Both the position numbers and the translations under genes were made by a program. A model generated the notes under the pieces. The model had not been told where the DNA came from, did no database searches, and saw only the letters and a program-made list of their open reading frames with translations. A stretch of 64,000 nucleotides of DNA from Streptomyces sp. ITFR-21. GTDB lineage: Bacteria; Actinomycetota; Actinomycetes; Streptomycetales; Streptomycetaceae. Each line of letters starts with the position of its first letter. The first letter of the stretch is position 1. The stretch lies in NCBI RefSeq assembly GCF_031844685.1, contig NZ_CP134605.1, forward strand, positions 2,872,001 to 2,936,000, given 5' to 3'. Positions 18,601-27,070 of the stretch are shown here, one piece after another.

Positions 18601-19658
18601 TCACCAGGGTGCCCGAGCACCTGAAGATCACCTTCCGGGTGACCGACGAGCGCCGCCGCAAGATCGCCGAGGACAAGGACCTGGACGCGCTGCGGCTGCG
18701 GCTCAAGCCGAAGACCCGGGAGGCCATCACCCGGGCCTTCGAGCAGGTCTCGGACCCGGCGCTGGCCACCATGGAGCAGCGCACCGGCCTGCGGGACTGG
18801 ACGGTCGGCGCGCTGCCCAGGACCTTCGAGACGCGCCGCGCCGGGCAGCCGGTGAAGGCGTATCCGGCGCTGGTGGACGAGGGCGACTCGGTGGCGGTCC
18901 GGCTGTTCGACACCGAGCCGGAGCAGGCCGAGGCGATGTGGCGCGGCACCCGGCGGCTGATCCTGCTCAACGTGCCGGTGAACCCGGCGAAGTTCGTCGC
19001 CGACCGGCTGTCCAACCAGCAGAAGCTGGCGCTGTCCCGCAACCCGCACGGCGGCGTCCAGGCGCTGTTCGAGGACTGCGCGACCGCGGCGGCGGACCGG
19101 CTGATCGCCGCGAACGGCGGGCCCGCCTGGGACGAGGCGGCCTACCGCAAGCTGTACGAGGCGGTGCGGGCGGAGCTGGTCGAACTGACCGTGCGCGGCG
19201 TGGAGCGGGTCCAGCAGGTGCTGGCCGCCTGGCACTCCTGCGAGCGGCGCCTGAAGGACACCAGGAGCCTGGTGCTGGTCGCCAACCTCCAGGACGTGAA
19301 GGAGCAGTTGGCGGGGCTCGTGCACGCCGGTTTCGTCACCGACACGGGGCTGCCGCGGCTGCCGGACCTGATGCGGTATCTCGTCGCGATCGACCGCCGG
19401 CTCCAGCAGATGCCGACGGGGGCGGCGCGGGACACCAGCAGGATGGAGAAGGTCCGCGAGATCCAGGCGGAGTACGCCGACCTGCTCGCCGCGCAGCCGC
19501 CCGGCCGGCCCCTGCCGCCCGCGGTCCGCGACATCCGCTGGATGATCGAGGAACTGCGGGTCAGCTACTTCGCGCACGCCCTGGGCACGGCGTTCCCCGT
19601 CTCCGACAAGCGCGTCTTCAAGTCCCTCGACGACGCGTGGTCCCTCACCCGCCCCTGA
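15684..19658 (+). CDS. hrpA: ATP-dependent RNA helicase HrpA
   Basis: The 1324-residue DEAH-box helicase is of the usual HrpA length. Walker A GETGSGKT lies at 99-106, motif II DEAH at 195-198 and SAT (ITSATID) soon after. Motif VI NQRKGRCGR falls near 410, followed by the helicase-associated and OB-fold domains and a long HrpA-specific C-terminus (DUF3418 type). HrpA unwinds mRNA structures and resolves stalled or collided ribosomes. The start is the ATG at 15684 (MSTQPSSAELARRLPALTLRDEQRL-like). The gene sits exactly between two identical tRNA-Asp genes. A long antisense open frame covers it but is a shadow of codon bias. Confidence 0.97.
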   Translation: MSTQPSSAELARRLPALTLRDEQRLGRRLDGARRIRKPEARDAVLAEIAAEIDRGELRLAARRSAVPEVTYPEQLPVSQKKDEIAAAIRDHQVVIVAGETGSGKTTQIPKICLELGRGVRGLIGHTQPRRIAARTVAERVAEELRTPLGGAVGWKVRFTDQVGDATLVKLMTDGIMLAEIQTDRELRAYDTIIIDEAHERSLNIDFILGYLAQLLPRRPDLKVVITSATIDPQRFSRHFGDAPVIEVSGRTYPVEVRYRPLLEEGGEDADRDQIGAICDAVDELQAEGPGDILVFLSGEREIRDTADALDKHLTRGGGAVRSGTEILPLYARLSSAEQHRVFQQHSGRRVVLATNVAETSLTVPGIRYVIDPGTARISRYSHRTKVQRLPIEPVSQASANQRKGRCGRTSDGICIRLYDEEDFLGRPEFTDPEILRTNLASVILHMTAAGLGDIAKFPFIDPPDSRNIKDGVQLLEELGALDPQQKDPRKRLTEIGRKLAQLPVDPRLARMVLEADRNGCVHEVMVIASALSIQDPRERPADKQAQADQQHARFREETSDFLAFLNLWGHIREQQKSLSSAAFRRVCRGEYLNFLRIREWQDIYSQLRAVARQLGIDVKEPEHTDQAVDPQRVHASLLAGLLSHLGLKDTDKNEYLGARSAKFAVFPGSALFKKPPRWIMSAELVETSRLWARVNARIEPEWVEPLAQHLVKRSYSEPHWEKDQAAVLAYEKVTLYGVPLVARRKVNYGRIDPEVSRELFIRNALVEGDWRTHHQFFHDNRKLLGEVEELEHRARRRDILVDDETLFDFYDSRLPEHVVSGAHFDSWWKQKRREEPELLNFEQSMLINENAEAVTKADYPDSWRQGALTFKVTYQFEPGADADGVTVHIPLQVLNQVTADGFDWQIPGLREQVVTELIRSLPKPIRRHYVPAPNYARTFLDRVAAGPDPLPAVLARELQRMVGVPVAAADFDLTRVPEHLKITFRVTDERRRKIAEDKDLDALRLRLKPKTREAITRAFEQVSDPALATMEQRTGLRDWTVGALPRTFETRRAGQPVKAYPALVDEGDSVAVRLFDTEPEQAEAMWRGTRRLILLNVPVNPAKFVADRLSNQQKLALSRNPHGGVQALFEDCATAAADRLIAANGGPAWDEAAYRKLYEAVRAELVELTVRGVERVQQVLAAWHSCERRLKDTRSLVLVANLQDVKEQLAGLVHAGFVTDTGLPRLPDLMRYLVAIDRRLQQMPTGAARDTSRMEKVREIQAEYADLLAAQPPGRPLPPAVRDIRWMIEELRVSYFAHALGTAFPVSDKRVFKSLDDAWSLTRP

Positions 19659-19707
19659 CAACCGGTTCGACCCCACCCCCTGACCTGCTGTACAGTCTGA
19701 CTCGCGA

Positions 19708-19782
19708 GGTCCTGTGGAGCAGTTTGGAGTGCTCGCCACCCTGTCAAGGTGGAGGCCGCGGGTTCAAATCCCGTCAGGACCG
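19708..19782 (+). tRNA. tRNA-Asp (GTC), second copy
   Basis: Identical over 75 nt to the tRNA at 15326. The flanks differ upstream, so only the gene itself is duplicated. Anticodon GTC. It is followed by a hairpin terminator and then by a relic of its own 3' end. Confidence 0.97.
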
Positions 19783-19796
19783 CATCGACACATGAG

Positions 19797-19826
19797 AGGC
19801 CCGCCTACGGCACCGTACGCGGGCCT
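19797..19826 (+). terminator. Terminator of the second tRNA-Asp
   Basis: AGGCCCGC (19797-19804) pairs with GCGGGCCT (19819-19826), with extra TAC/GTA pairing inside the loop. TT follows. Confidence 0.75.
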
Positions 19827-19888
19827 TTCGCATGCCCGCCCCCAGCGGGCCGCGCCACGCGGCGCCGGGGGCCAGCGGACACGGCGAC

Positions 19889-19949
19889 ATCCCGTCAGGA
19901 CCACGACGATACGAGGGGCCCGCGTACCGCACCGTACGCGGGCCCCTCG
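19889..19949 (+). repeat. tRNA-Asp 3'-end relic with duplicated terminator
   Basis: The 14 bases ATCCCGTCAGGACC at 19889-19902 repeat the 3' end of tRNA-Asp (19768-19781). They are followed, as in the intact copy, by a hairpin with the same ACCGTACGCGGGCC half (19913-19949). Both units then continue into a shared GGCCGCGCCACGCGGCGCCG segment. This is a degenerate tandem duplication of tRNA tail plus terminator, either a past integration scar or a decayed third tRNA-Asp. Confidence 0.7.
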
Positions 19950-20458
19950 CACGCCCGCCGGCGTACGACGACGGGCGCCGGCCCCCGCCTCCGGCAGGCC
20001 GCGCCACGCGGCGCCGGGGGCGCCCGCCCGCGGCGGCCCGCGCACGCCCCTCGCTCGCGCGAACGCCCCCCAGTGCCGCGGCAGTTGGCGGATCCGGCCG
20101 AGCCCGTCCACGAAGTCGGAGGCGGGCTCCTCGCGTTGGCGCCCCGGGCAGGCGGCCCCGGCGGCGGGCTCTTCGGGTCGCGGCCCGCAGGGCACCGCGT
20201 GGTCGGGCAAGTACCCTGCGTGGCGCGGGAGTTCACTACCGTACGGGTGGGAAGATCCACAAGCGCGCAGAGATGTGACGGGAGTCACTGAAGGTCCTTC
20301 GAAACCGGGGGAATCCGAACCCCTGCGGAAGGGCCGCAATTTAATATGTGCAATGGTACCCAGCGGGGGGACGACTCCGGCGTTGGCGAGCAGCAGCCCC
20401 GAAGACCCCACAGACCCCGCCGCCCCCGACCGGACACCGCGCCCGAAGACGCGAAAAA
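19950..20458. other. Gene-free interval with a structured element at 20292-20335
   Basis: I see no convincing coding region. At 20292-20335 an extended hairpin forms: GGTCCTTC pairs with GAAGGGCC, and GGGG/CCCC pair inside it. The minus-strand version contains GGGGTTCGGATTCCCC, which looks like a tRNA T-arm. A short GTGAC-GGGA-GTCAC inverted repeat lies at 20274-20287. The element could be part of the bldC 3' untranslated region or a tRNA-like relic. Confidence 0.4.
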
Positions 20459-20495
20459 GGGACCGCATCGGACCCGGCGGAGTCCGATGCGGTCC
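20459..20495 (-). terminator. Strong hairpin terminator downstream of bldC
   Basis: A long near-perfect stem is formed by 20459-20473 and 20481-20495 (GGGACCGCATCGGA against TCCGATGCGGTCCC). On the minus strand it follows bldC, and TTTTTC follows the stem, giving a classical intrinsic terminator. Confidence 0.8.
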
Positions 20496-20629
20496 CGGTG
20501 GAACCAGTGAAGCCGGTGGAACCGTGAAGCTGTGCGTGCTACCCGTCGGCTCCCTGATGGGGGGCAGACAAGCCGCCGGGCTGGGCGGTCGGACGGGGTG
20601 GGGGACCCCGGAACCGCCCGAAAGGGCTG

Positions 20630-20836
20630 TCAGGCCTCGGTCCGCTGCTGCGGAATGCCCGCCAGCAGTGCGCGGACCTCCGCCTCGCGGTACCGGCGGT
20701 GGCCGCCGAGCGTGCGGATGGACGTGAGCTTGCCGGCCTTGGCCCACCGCGTGACCGTCTTGGGGTCGACGCGGAACATGGTCGCGACCTCGGCAGGGGT
20801 AAGCAACGGCTCGGCATCAGGGGTGCGAGCGGTCAT
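20630..20836 (-). CDS. bldC: Developmental regulator BldC (MerR-type HTH)
   Basis: A 68-residue protein with the length and sequence expected of BldC (SCO4091 in S. coelicolor): LLTPAEVATMFRVDPKTVTR then WAKAGKLTSIRTLGGHRRYREAEV. It is a lone MerR-like winged helix-turn-helix without an effector domain. BldC binds DNA cooperatively as head-to-tail arrays and holds back entry into sporulation. Linkage to hrpA and vdh, as in other streptomycetes, supports orthology. It is monocistronic, with a long upstream non-coding region and a strong terminator. Confidence 0.97.
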   Translation of the reverse strand: MTARTPDAEPLLTPAEVATMFRVDPKTVTRWAKAGKLTSIRTLGGHRRYREAEVRALLAGIPQQRTEA

Positions 20837-21330
20837 GAGCGGCCTCCTCGAGAGAACCGAACCAACGCGGTTCTTTCCTCTAAATTCTGCACCTTGACCC
20901 GCGTTGCCCGAAATGGCGGACGCGGGCCGAGTCGGTAATAGGACGAACGGCTTGTCCTCGGCACTACAACTACACCATCCGTCCAGCCACGTCGGCCAAA
21001 CCGATGGATTTGCCCTCTCAGGTGTTCAACCTCGACGGAAGCCGATGGACCATGCCATAACGGACAGTCACCCCAACGTGACGATCAGTCACAGCCCGAT
21101 CATCTGCAACATCCCCACCTTTGAAACGAGCCCGAGGAGGACCCGATGTCCCATTTTGGCATGACAGATGATGATGCAGGCAAGGGTTAAGTCATGTGCT
21201 CTGCGTCACGCTTGGGCCATTCTTGTCCCAAAGGGGCTCCTGGGGAAAGCACGCCCGACCGGCACCTGCACCACAACCGCACCACAACCGCCCTGCGGCC
21301 ACCCCGCGACGGCACCGTCAGAACCGGGGT
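20837..21330. promoter_or_regulatory. bldC upstream region, unusually AT-rich for this genome
   Basis: About 490 bp between bldC and the next gene end, conspicuously lower in GC (for example around 20880-21190, with GATGGATTTGCC and TGACGATCAGTCACAGCCCG tracts). No open frame looks coding. It probably contains the bldC promoter(s) and leader. Short inverted TGACNNTCAGTCA-like sequences occur near 21077-21092. Confidence 0.5.
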
Positions 21331-22176
21331 TCAGCTGGAGAACTGCAGCTCCCGCACCGCCCGCCACCGCTCGGTGAGCCGCTCGTAGGCCACCCCGGCC
21401 GCCGCCGAGTCGCCCTCCCGCAGCGCCGCGAGCCCCTCCGCGACGTCCTCCGCCGAGTGGTCCCCGGCCAGCTGGTCGGGACCCATCAGGTGCACCAGCC
21501 CGCCGTAGTCGAGTTCCACCATCGACCGCGGGTGGAACTCCTCCAGCCACCGCCCCACGTCGACCAGCCCGTCGATCAACGGGCCTTCCTCCAAGGCGTC
21601 CTTGAGCACCCGCAGCGTCCGCGCCACCCGCCGCCGCGCCTGCACCATCGGCGTCCGGTACCGCATCAGCGGCTCCTTGGACTCGCCCGCGCCGGCCGGC
21701 TCGTACTCCCGCTCGTCGTCGCCGACGAGCGCGAACCACCGCACCGGCACATGCCAGGTCGCCGAGCGGATCCACGGCCGCGCGTCCGGATTCCGCCCCC
21801 GCCACGCCTCGTGGTCGGCCGCGGCCTGGCTCCGTACGACCGGCGGCAGCATCGCGTCCAGCACCGGGTCCGGCAGCAGCTTCCCCGCGTGCTCCAGCGC
21901 CAGCCAGCCGCGCAGCCGGGTGCGCCACGGGCAGATATGGGTCACCCCGTCGATCAGCGCCACGAAGGCGTCCCGGCTCTCCTGCACCCGCACCGCGACC
22001 GGCGGCACGGCCACCAGGTCCGCCAGGGACTGCCGCAGTTCGTCCTGTGCGGACCTGGCAGCGCCCGCGGCCGCGTACCGGTACCAGTGGGTGCGTTCGG
22101 GCTCAGGGAAGGCCGTCAGGGGCTCATAGACCCGCAGATACGCCGCGTACGGCACCACTACCGGAGAACCGCCCAC
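21331..22176 (-). CDS. Conserved streptomycete protein of unknown function (bldC-vdh neighbour)
   Basis: 281 residues from the GTG at 22176, preceded by GAGGGAG. The conserved start of homologues resembles [20 protein letters not shown], so the upstream 27 in-frame codons are unlikely to be translated. The protein is soluble, rich in Arg, Trp and Glu, with no signal peptide or membrane helix and no recognised catalytic motif. It carries [15 protein letters not shown] and [17 protein letters not shown] segments. It stands divergent from vdh. Function not known. Confidence 0.82.
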   Translation of the reverse strand: MGGSPVVVPYAAYLRVYEPLTAFPEPERTHWYRYAAAGAARSAQDELRQSLADLVAVPPVAVRVQESRDAFVALIDGVTHICPWRTRLRGWLALEHAGKLLPDPVLDAMLPPVVRSQAAADHEAWRGRNPDARPWIRSATWHVPVRWFALVGDDEREYEPAGAGESKEPLMRYRTPMVQARRRVARTLRVLKDALEEGPLIDGLVDVGRWLEEFHPRSMVELDYGGLVHLMGPDQLAGDHSAEDVAEGLAALREGDSAAAGVAYERLTERWRAVRELQFSS

Positions 22177-22423
22177 ACCTGCTCCCTCGCCGCCGTACCG
22201 ACTCCCCGATCGTCCCACGCGGCACGGCACCCGGGAGGTGATCCCGGCCACTGCCACCGCGGCGCCGCCGGACTGCCGCCGACCGACCGCGGGGCCGGGC
22301 CCGGCCGGCCCCCGTGATCGGCCCGCCAGGGCCTACGCTGAGGCCATCACACCCTCCGCCACCCGTACGGGGGGCGCGACACCCGTGAACCACTGGGACC
22401 ACTGGACTATGGGAGTCACCACC

Positions 22424-23563
22424 GTGACCGACGTACGACAGACCGACCGGCCCGACGAGGACGTCGTGGCCGAAGGTGTCATCGCCAAACTGTTCCGATC
22501 GGAACTGGGCGGACACGAGCAGGTCGTTCTCTGCCAGGACCGCGCCTCCGGCCTCAAGGCCGTCATCGCGCTCCACTCCACCGCCCTGGGCCCGGCCCTC
22601 GGCGGCACCCGCTTCCACGCCTACGAGTCCGACGAGGCCGCGCTGGCGGACGCGCTCAACCTCGCCCGCGGCATGTCGTACAAGAACGCGCTGGCCGGGC
22701 TCGACCACGGCGGTGGCAAGGCCGTGATCATCGGCGACCCCGACGTCCTGAAGTCCGAGGAGCTGCTGCTCGCCTACGGCCGGTTCGTGGCCGCGCTCGG
22801 CGGGCGCTACGTCACCGCGTGCGACGTCGGCACCTACGTCGCGGACATGGACGTGGTGGCCCGGGAGAACCGCTGGACCACCGGCCGCTCCCCCGAGCAG
22901 GGCGGTGCCGGCGACTCCTCGGTACTGACCGCCTACGGCGTCTTCCAGGGCATGCGCGCCGCCGCGCGGGCCCAGTGGGGCGAGGCGTCGCTGCGCGGCC
23001 GGCGGGTCGGCGTCGCGGGCGTCGGCAAGGTCGGCCACCACCTGGTCGAGCACCTGCTGGACGACGGCGCCGAGGTGGTGGTCACCGACGTGCGCGCGCA
23101 GGCCGTGGAGCAGGTCACCGCCCGCCACCCGGGCGTCACCGCGGTGGCCGACACCGACACGCTGGTCCGCACCCCGCTCGACGTGTACGCGCCCTGCGCG
23201 CTCGGCGGCGCGCTGGACGACGCCACCGTGGCGGCGCTGACCGCGACCGTGGTGTGCGGCGCGGCCAACAACCAGCTCGCCCACCCCGGGGTGGCCAAGG
23301 ACCTCGCCGACCGCGGCATCCTGTACGCGCCGGACTACGTGGTGAACGCCGGCGGTGTCATCCAGGTCGCCGACGAACTGCACGGGTTCGACTTCGCGCG
23401 GGCGAAGGCCAAGGCGGCGAAGATCCACGACACCACCGCGGCGATCTTCGAGCGCGCCGCGGCCGACGGCGTCCCGCCCGCGGTGGCGGCCGACCGGCTC
23501 GCCGAGCAGCGGATCGCCGACCGTACACCGGCCGCTCACTGGCTGCGTCCGCGGAGCGCCTGA
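22424..23563 (+). CDS. vdh: Valine/leucine dehydrogenase (Glu/Leu/Phe/Val dehydrogenase family)
   Basis: 379 residues from GTG 22424, which has GGGAG eight bases upstream and gives a VTDVRQTDR start like known Vdh; an ATG at 22409 is the alternative. The N-terminal catalytic domain has [19 protein letters not shown] and the active-site Lys in [11 protein letters not shown]. The NAD domain has [18 protein letters not shown]. The enzyme deaminates branched-chain amino acids to 2-oxo acids, feeding catabolism and polyketide precursors. [10 protein letters not shown] and [14 protein letters not shown] are family signatures. Confidence 0.95.
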   Translation: MTDVRQTDRPDEDVVAEGVIAKLFRSELGGHEQVVLCQDRASGLKAVIALHSTALGPALGGTRFHAYESDEAALADALNLARGMSYKNALAGLDHGGGKAVIIGDPDVLKSEELLLAYGRFVAALGGRYVTACDVGTYVADMDVVARENRWTTGRSPEQGGAGDSSVLTAYGVFQGMRAAARAQWGEASLRGRRVGVAGVGKVGHHLVEHLLDDGAEVVVTDVRAQAVEQVTARHPGVTAVADTDTLVRTPLDVYAPCALGGALDDATVAALTATVVCGAANNQLAHPGVAKDLADRGILYAPDYVVNAGGVIQVADELHGFDFARAKAKAAKIHDTTAAIFERAAADGVPPAVAADRLAEQRIADRTPAAHWLRPRSA

Positions 23564-23830
23564 GAGCCCGCCGCGGCCCCGGCGTGACCGATAGCACGAC
23601 CCGATAGCAAGTTCGCGCTAGAAGAAGGTAAAATCGGGCCTGACCAGGCAGGACAGGGCGGAGAACGGGGCCTGTTCCGACGCGTGTCGTGCGGGCGGCG
23701 TACCGTGTGGCGTCGGAAGCAGGTACCGTTGAGGCCCTACGGACCGGTCTCCCTCCGGGAGACCGCTCCGATTCATGAACGCGTGTCAAGACTCGGGGCC
23801 GTTGAGCCCCGCCGTTGAGGGGGTCGAGCC

Positions 23831-24088
23831 ATGGGGCGCGGCCGGGCCAAGGCCAAGCAGACGAAGGTCGCCCGCCAGCTGAAGTACAACAGCGGCGGCA
23901 CGGATCTCTCACGTCTGGCCGAAGAGCTGGGCGCATCGCCGTCGAGGCCGGTTAATCCGGCGCCTGTCGAGGACGATGACGAAGAGACCGAAGACGACCC
24001 GTACGCTCAGTACGCGGATCTCTACAACGACGACGAAGAGGACGAGGACGAGTCCCAGCCGTCACCGTCGCAGCGCCGTCGCGCTTGA
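23831..24088 (+). CDS. DUF3073 small acidic protein
   Basis: 85 residues: basic N-terminus MGRGRAKAKQTKVARQLKYN followed by a highly acidic tail (EDDDEETEDDPYAQYADLYNDDEEDEDE-like). This charge pattern defines DUF3073, restricted to actinobacteria and usually next to purM-purF, as here. The basic head may bind nucleic acid; the role is unknown. It is convergent with purM, 77 bp between stops. Confidence 0.93.
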   Translation: MGRGRAKAKQTKVARQLKYNSGGTDLSRLAEELGASPSRPVNPAPVEDDDEETEDDPYAQYADLYNDDEEDEDESQPSPSQRRRA

Positions 24089-24165
24089 CGCCGCCGCCGC
24101 CGTAACGCTGACCCGGTCCGGGCCCCGCCCGGACCGGGTTTCGTCGGCTCCGTCGAGCAGGTGGG

Positions 24166-25233
24166 TCAGCTCGCGTAGTCTCCGGTCAGTTCCACGGCCG
24201 GGGTGTCGCTGTCGCGCGCCCTGACCCCGCCGGCCACCCACGCCCGGGTGCCCCGGTCGGCCAGCACGCTCAGCGTGACGTCCACCGACTGCGGCGGCAC
24301 CAGGGCGACCATGCCCACGCCCATGTTCAGGGTCTTCTCCAGCTCCGGGCGGGCTACCCCGCCCAGTTCGCCGACCACTCCGAACACCGGGCCGGGGGCC
24401 CAGCTGGAGCGGTCGACCGAGGCGTACAGTCCGGCCGGCAGGACCCGGGCCAGGTTGTTGGCCAGCCCGCCGCCGGTGATGTGCGCGAAGGCGTGCACCT
24501 CCGCGGTCCGGGCCAGCGCCAGGCAGTCCAGCGAGTAGATCCTGGTGGGCTCCAGCAGCTCCTCGCCCAGCGTGCGGCCGAACTCCGGCACATCCCGGTC
24601 CAGCGCCCAATCGGCCCGGTCGAAGAAGACGTGCCGGACCAGGCTGTACCCGTTCGAGTGAAGTCCGGAGGACTCGACGGCGATCACCACGTCGCCGTCC
24701 CGGACCCGGTCCGCGCCCAGCAGGGCGTCGGCCTCCACCACGCCGGTACCGGCGCCCGCCACGTCGAAGTCGTCGGCGCCCAGCAGGCCGGGGTGCTCGG
24801 CGGTCTCGCCGCCGACCAGCGCGCAGCCGGCCAGCACACAGCCCTCGGCGATGCCCTTGACGATGGCCGCCACCCGCTCCGGGTGAACCTTGCCGACACA
24901 GATGTAGTCGGTCATGAACAGCGGCTCCGCGCCGCACACCACCAGGTCGTCCACGACCATGCCCACCAGGTCGTGGCCGATGGTGTCGTAGACGCCCATC
25001 CGGCGGGCGATGTCCACCTTGGTGCCCACCCCGTCGGTGGCCGAGGCCAGCAGCGGGCGCTCGTAGCGCTTGAGGGCGGAGGCGTCGAAGAGCCCGGCGA
25101 AGCCGCCGATGCCGCCGACGACCTCGGAGCGGGTGGCCTTGCGCACCCACTCCTTCATCAGGGTGACGGCGCGGTCGCCCGCCTCGATGTCGACGCCGGC
25201 GGCGGCGTAACTGGCACCGGTGGTCTCAGACAT
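24166..25233 (-). CDS. purM: Phosphoribosylformylglycinamidine cyclo-ligase (AIR synthetase)
   Basis: 355 residues starting MSETTGASYAAAGVDIEAGD. PurM uses ATP to close FGAM to AIR, step five of IMP synthesis. Motifs: GFAGLFDASALKRY, SATDGVGTKVDIARRMG, GHDLVGMVVDDLVVCGAEPLF, VGGETAEHPG and HITGGGLANNLARVLP. The length is normal. It follows purF by 47 bp on the same strand and is probably co-transcribed. The frame is open far upstream of the true start, inside purF. Confidence 0.97.
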   Translation of the reverse strand: MSETTGASYAAAGVDIEAGDRAVTLMKEWVRKATRSEVVGGIGGFAGLFDASALKRYERPLLASATDGVGTKVDIARRMGVYDTIGHDLVGMVVDDLVVCGAEPLFMTDYICVGKVHPERVAAIVKGIAEGCVLAGCALVGGETAEHPGLLGADDFDVAGAGTGVVEADALLGADRVRDGDVVIAVESSGLHSNGYSLVRHVFFDRADWALDRDVPEFGRTLGEELLEPTRIYSLDCLALARTAEVHAFAHITGGGLANNLARVLPAGLYASVDRSSWAPGPVFGVVGELGGVARPELEKTLNMGVGMVALVPPQSVDVTLSVLADRGTRAWVAGGVRARDSDTPAVELTGDYAS

Positions 25234-25280
25234 GGCTGGCACTTTCGTGTCGGATGGGGAACGGCGTACGGGGCCGGGCC

Positions 25281-26798
25281 TCAGGGCCGGCGCAGAGCGT
25301 CCGCGGCGGCCGGGCCCCCGGCCAGCTCGGTCTCCAGGAGCTGCTTGCCCAGCAGCTCGGGGTCGGGCAGGTCCATCGGGTACTCGCCGTCGAAGCAGGC
25401 CCGGCACAGGTCGGGCTTGGCGATGGTGGTGGCCTCCACCATGGCGTCCAGGGAGATGTACGCCAGCGAGTCGGCGCCCATGGAGACGCCGATCTCCTCG
25501 ACGGTCATACCGTTGGCGATCAGCTCGGCGCGGGTGGCGAAGTCGATGCCGAAGAAGCACGGCCACTTCACCGGCGGCGAGGAGATCCGGACGTGCACCT
25601 CGGCGGCGCCCGCCTCGCGCAGCATCCGGACCAGGGCCCGCTGGGTGTTGCCGCGGACGATCGAGTCGTCCACCACGATCAGCCGCTTGCCGCGGATGAC
25701 CTCCTTGAGCGGGTTCAGCTTGAGCCGGATACCGAGCTGCCGGATGGTCTGCGACGGCTGGATGAAGGTCCGGCCGACATAGGAGTTCTTCACCAGACCC
25801 GAGCCGTACGGGATGCCGCTGGCCTCGGCGTAGCCGACCGCGGCCGGTGTGCCGGACTCCGGGGTCGGTATCACCAGGTCGGCCTCGACCGGGGCCTCCT
25901 TGGCGAGCCTGCGGCCCATCTCGACCCGGGAGAGGTAGACGTTGCGGCCCGCGATGTCGGTGTCGGGGCGGGCCAGGTAGACGTACTCGAAGACGCAGCC
26001 CTTGGGCCGGGCCTCGGCGAACCGGGAGGTCCGCAGGCCCTGCTCGTCGATGGCGACCAGCTCGCCGGGCTCTATCTCGCGGACGAAGCTGGCGCCGCAG
26101 ATGTCCAGCGCGGCGGTCTCGGAGGCGACCACCCAGCCGCGCTCCAGCCGGCCCAGCACCAGCGGGCGGATGCCCTGCGGGTCGCGGGCGGCGTAGAGGG
26201 TGTGCTCGTCCATGTAGACCAGGCTGAAGGCGCCCTTGACGCGGGGCAGCACCTTCATGGCGGCGGCCTCGACGGACAGCGGGCTGCCGTCGTCGGCGAC
26301 CTGCCCGGCCAGCAGGGCCGTCACCAGGTCGGTGTCGTTGGTGGCCGCGACCCTGGTGGCCCGGCCGGGGCCCTGCGGCATGGCGGCGACCATCTCGGCG
26401 AGCTCGGTGGTGTTCACCAGGTTGCCGTTGTGGCCGAGGGCGATGGAGCCGTGGGCGGTGGCGCGGAAGGTGGGCTGCGCGTTCTCCCACACCGAGGCGC
26501 CGGTGGTGGAGTAGCGGGCGTGCCCGACGGCGATGTGGCCGGTCAGGGAGCCGAGGGAGGTTTCGTCGAAGACCTGGGAAACCAGACCCATGTCCTTGAA
26601 GACCAGAATCTGGGAGCCGTTGCTCACTGCGATGCCCGCGGACTCCTGTCCGCGGTGCTGCAGTGCGTACAGCCCGAAATAGGTGAGCTTGGCGACCTCT
26701 TCGCCGGGGGCCCAGACACCGAAGACGCCACACGCGTCCTGGGGGCCCTTCTCACCGGGGAGCAGGTCGTGGCTGAGTCGTCCGTCACCACGAGGCAC
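25281..26798 (-). CDS. purF: Amidophosphoribosyltransferase
   Basis: 505 residues from GTG 26798 (MPRGDGRLSHDLLPGEKG). PurF makes phosphoribosylamine from PRPP and glutamine, the committed step. Removal of a 22-residue propeptide would expose nucleophile Cys23 (DA|CGVFGVW), as in the Bacillus-type enzyme. The glutaminase domain has LQHRGQESAG and GHNGNLVN; the PRPP site is VIRGKRLIVVDDSIVRGNT. Cysteines near the C-terminus (CFFGID, CRACF) fit the Fe-S cluster type. It is first in the purF-purM unit. Confidence 0.97.
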   Translation of the reverse strand: MPRGDGRLSHDLLPGEKGPQDACGVFGVWAPGEEVAKLTYFGLYALQHRGQESAGIAVSNGSQILVFKDMGLVSQVFDETSLGSLTGHIAVGHARYSTTGASVWENAQPTFRATAHGSIALGHNGNLVNTTELAEMVAAMPQGPGRATRVAATNDTDLVTALLAGQVADDGSPLSVEAAAMKVLPRVKGAFSLVYMDEHTLYAARDPQGIRPLVLGRLERGWVVASETAALDICGASFVREIEPGELVAIDEQGLRTSRFAEARPKGCVFEYVYLARPDTDIAGRNVYLSRVEMGRRLAKEAPVEADLVIPTPESGTPAAVGYAEASGIPYGSGLVKNSYVGRTFIQPSQTIRQLGIRLKLNPLKEVIRGKRLIVVDDSIVRGNTQRALVRMLREAGAAEVHVRISSPPVKWPCFFGIDFATRAELIANGMTVEEIGVSMGADSLAYISLDAMVEATTIAKPDLCRACFDGEYPMDLPDPELLGKQLLETELAGGPAAADALRRP

Positions 26799-27070
26799 GT
26801 TCAGGAGTCTAGGGCAGGAAAGTCCATCGGCCGAACGAGGGACGCTGACCGGGGATCGTTCTATGCGCGTCACCCCTTGGGGCACAAGGCCGTGTGACGT
26901 GCGTCCGGGCGGGCGCCCCGGGCGGCCGGGGCGCCGGATCCGCGGTCGCGGCGGCGCTTTCCCCCGCCCGCGGGCGGCGGCCCGAAACCCTGCGTGACCG
27001 GTCGACCGCCCGCTGCCCGCTCCGCCGACCGCGCGCCGCCCAGGCCGCCGATCGCCGGCCGCGCGCCGCC

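Noticed and set aside
14406-19739. 1777-codon open frame on the minus strand across hrpA
   Set aside because: It is antisense to hrpA, whose domains are unmistakable. Very high GC removes stop codons from opposite frames; the sequence is Asp/Gly/Leu-rich shadow with no domain.
20292-20335. A functional tRNA on the minus strand
   Set aside because: Only a T-arm-like hairpin is present; no D-arm, anticodon arm or matching acceptor could be found.
24166-26733. A fused PurF-PurM-like 855-codon frame
   Set aside because: The purM frame is merely open through purF; the purF protein itself is in another frame and ends before the purM start.
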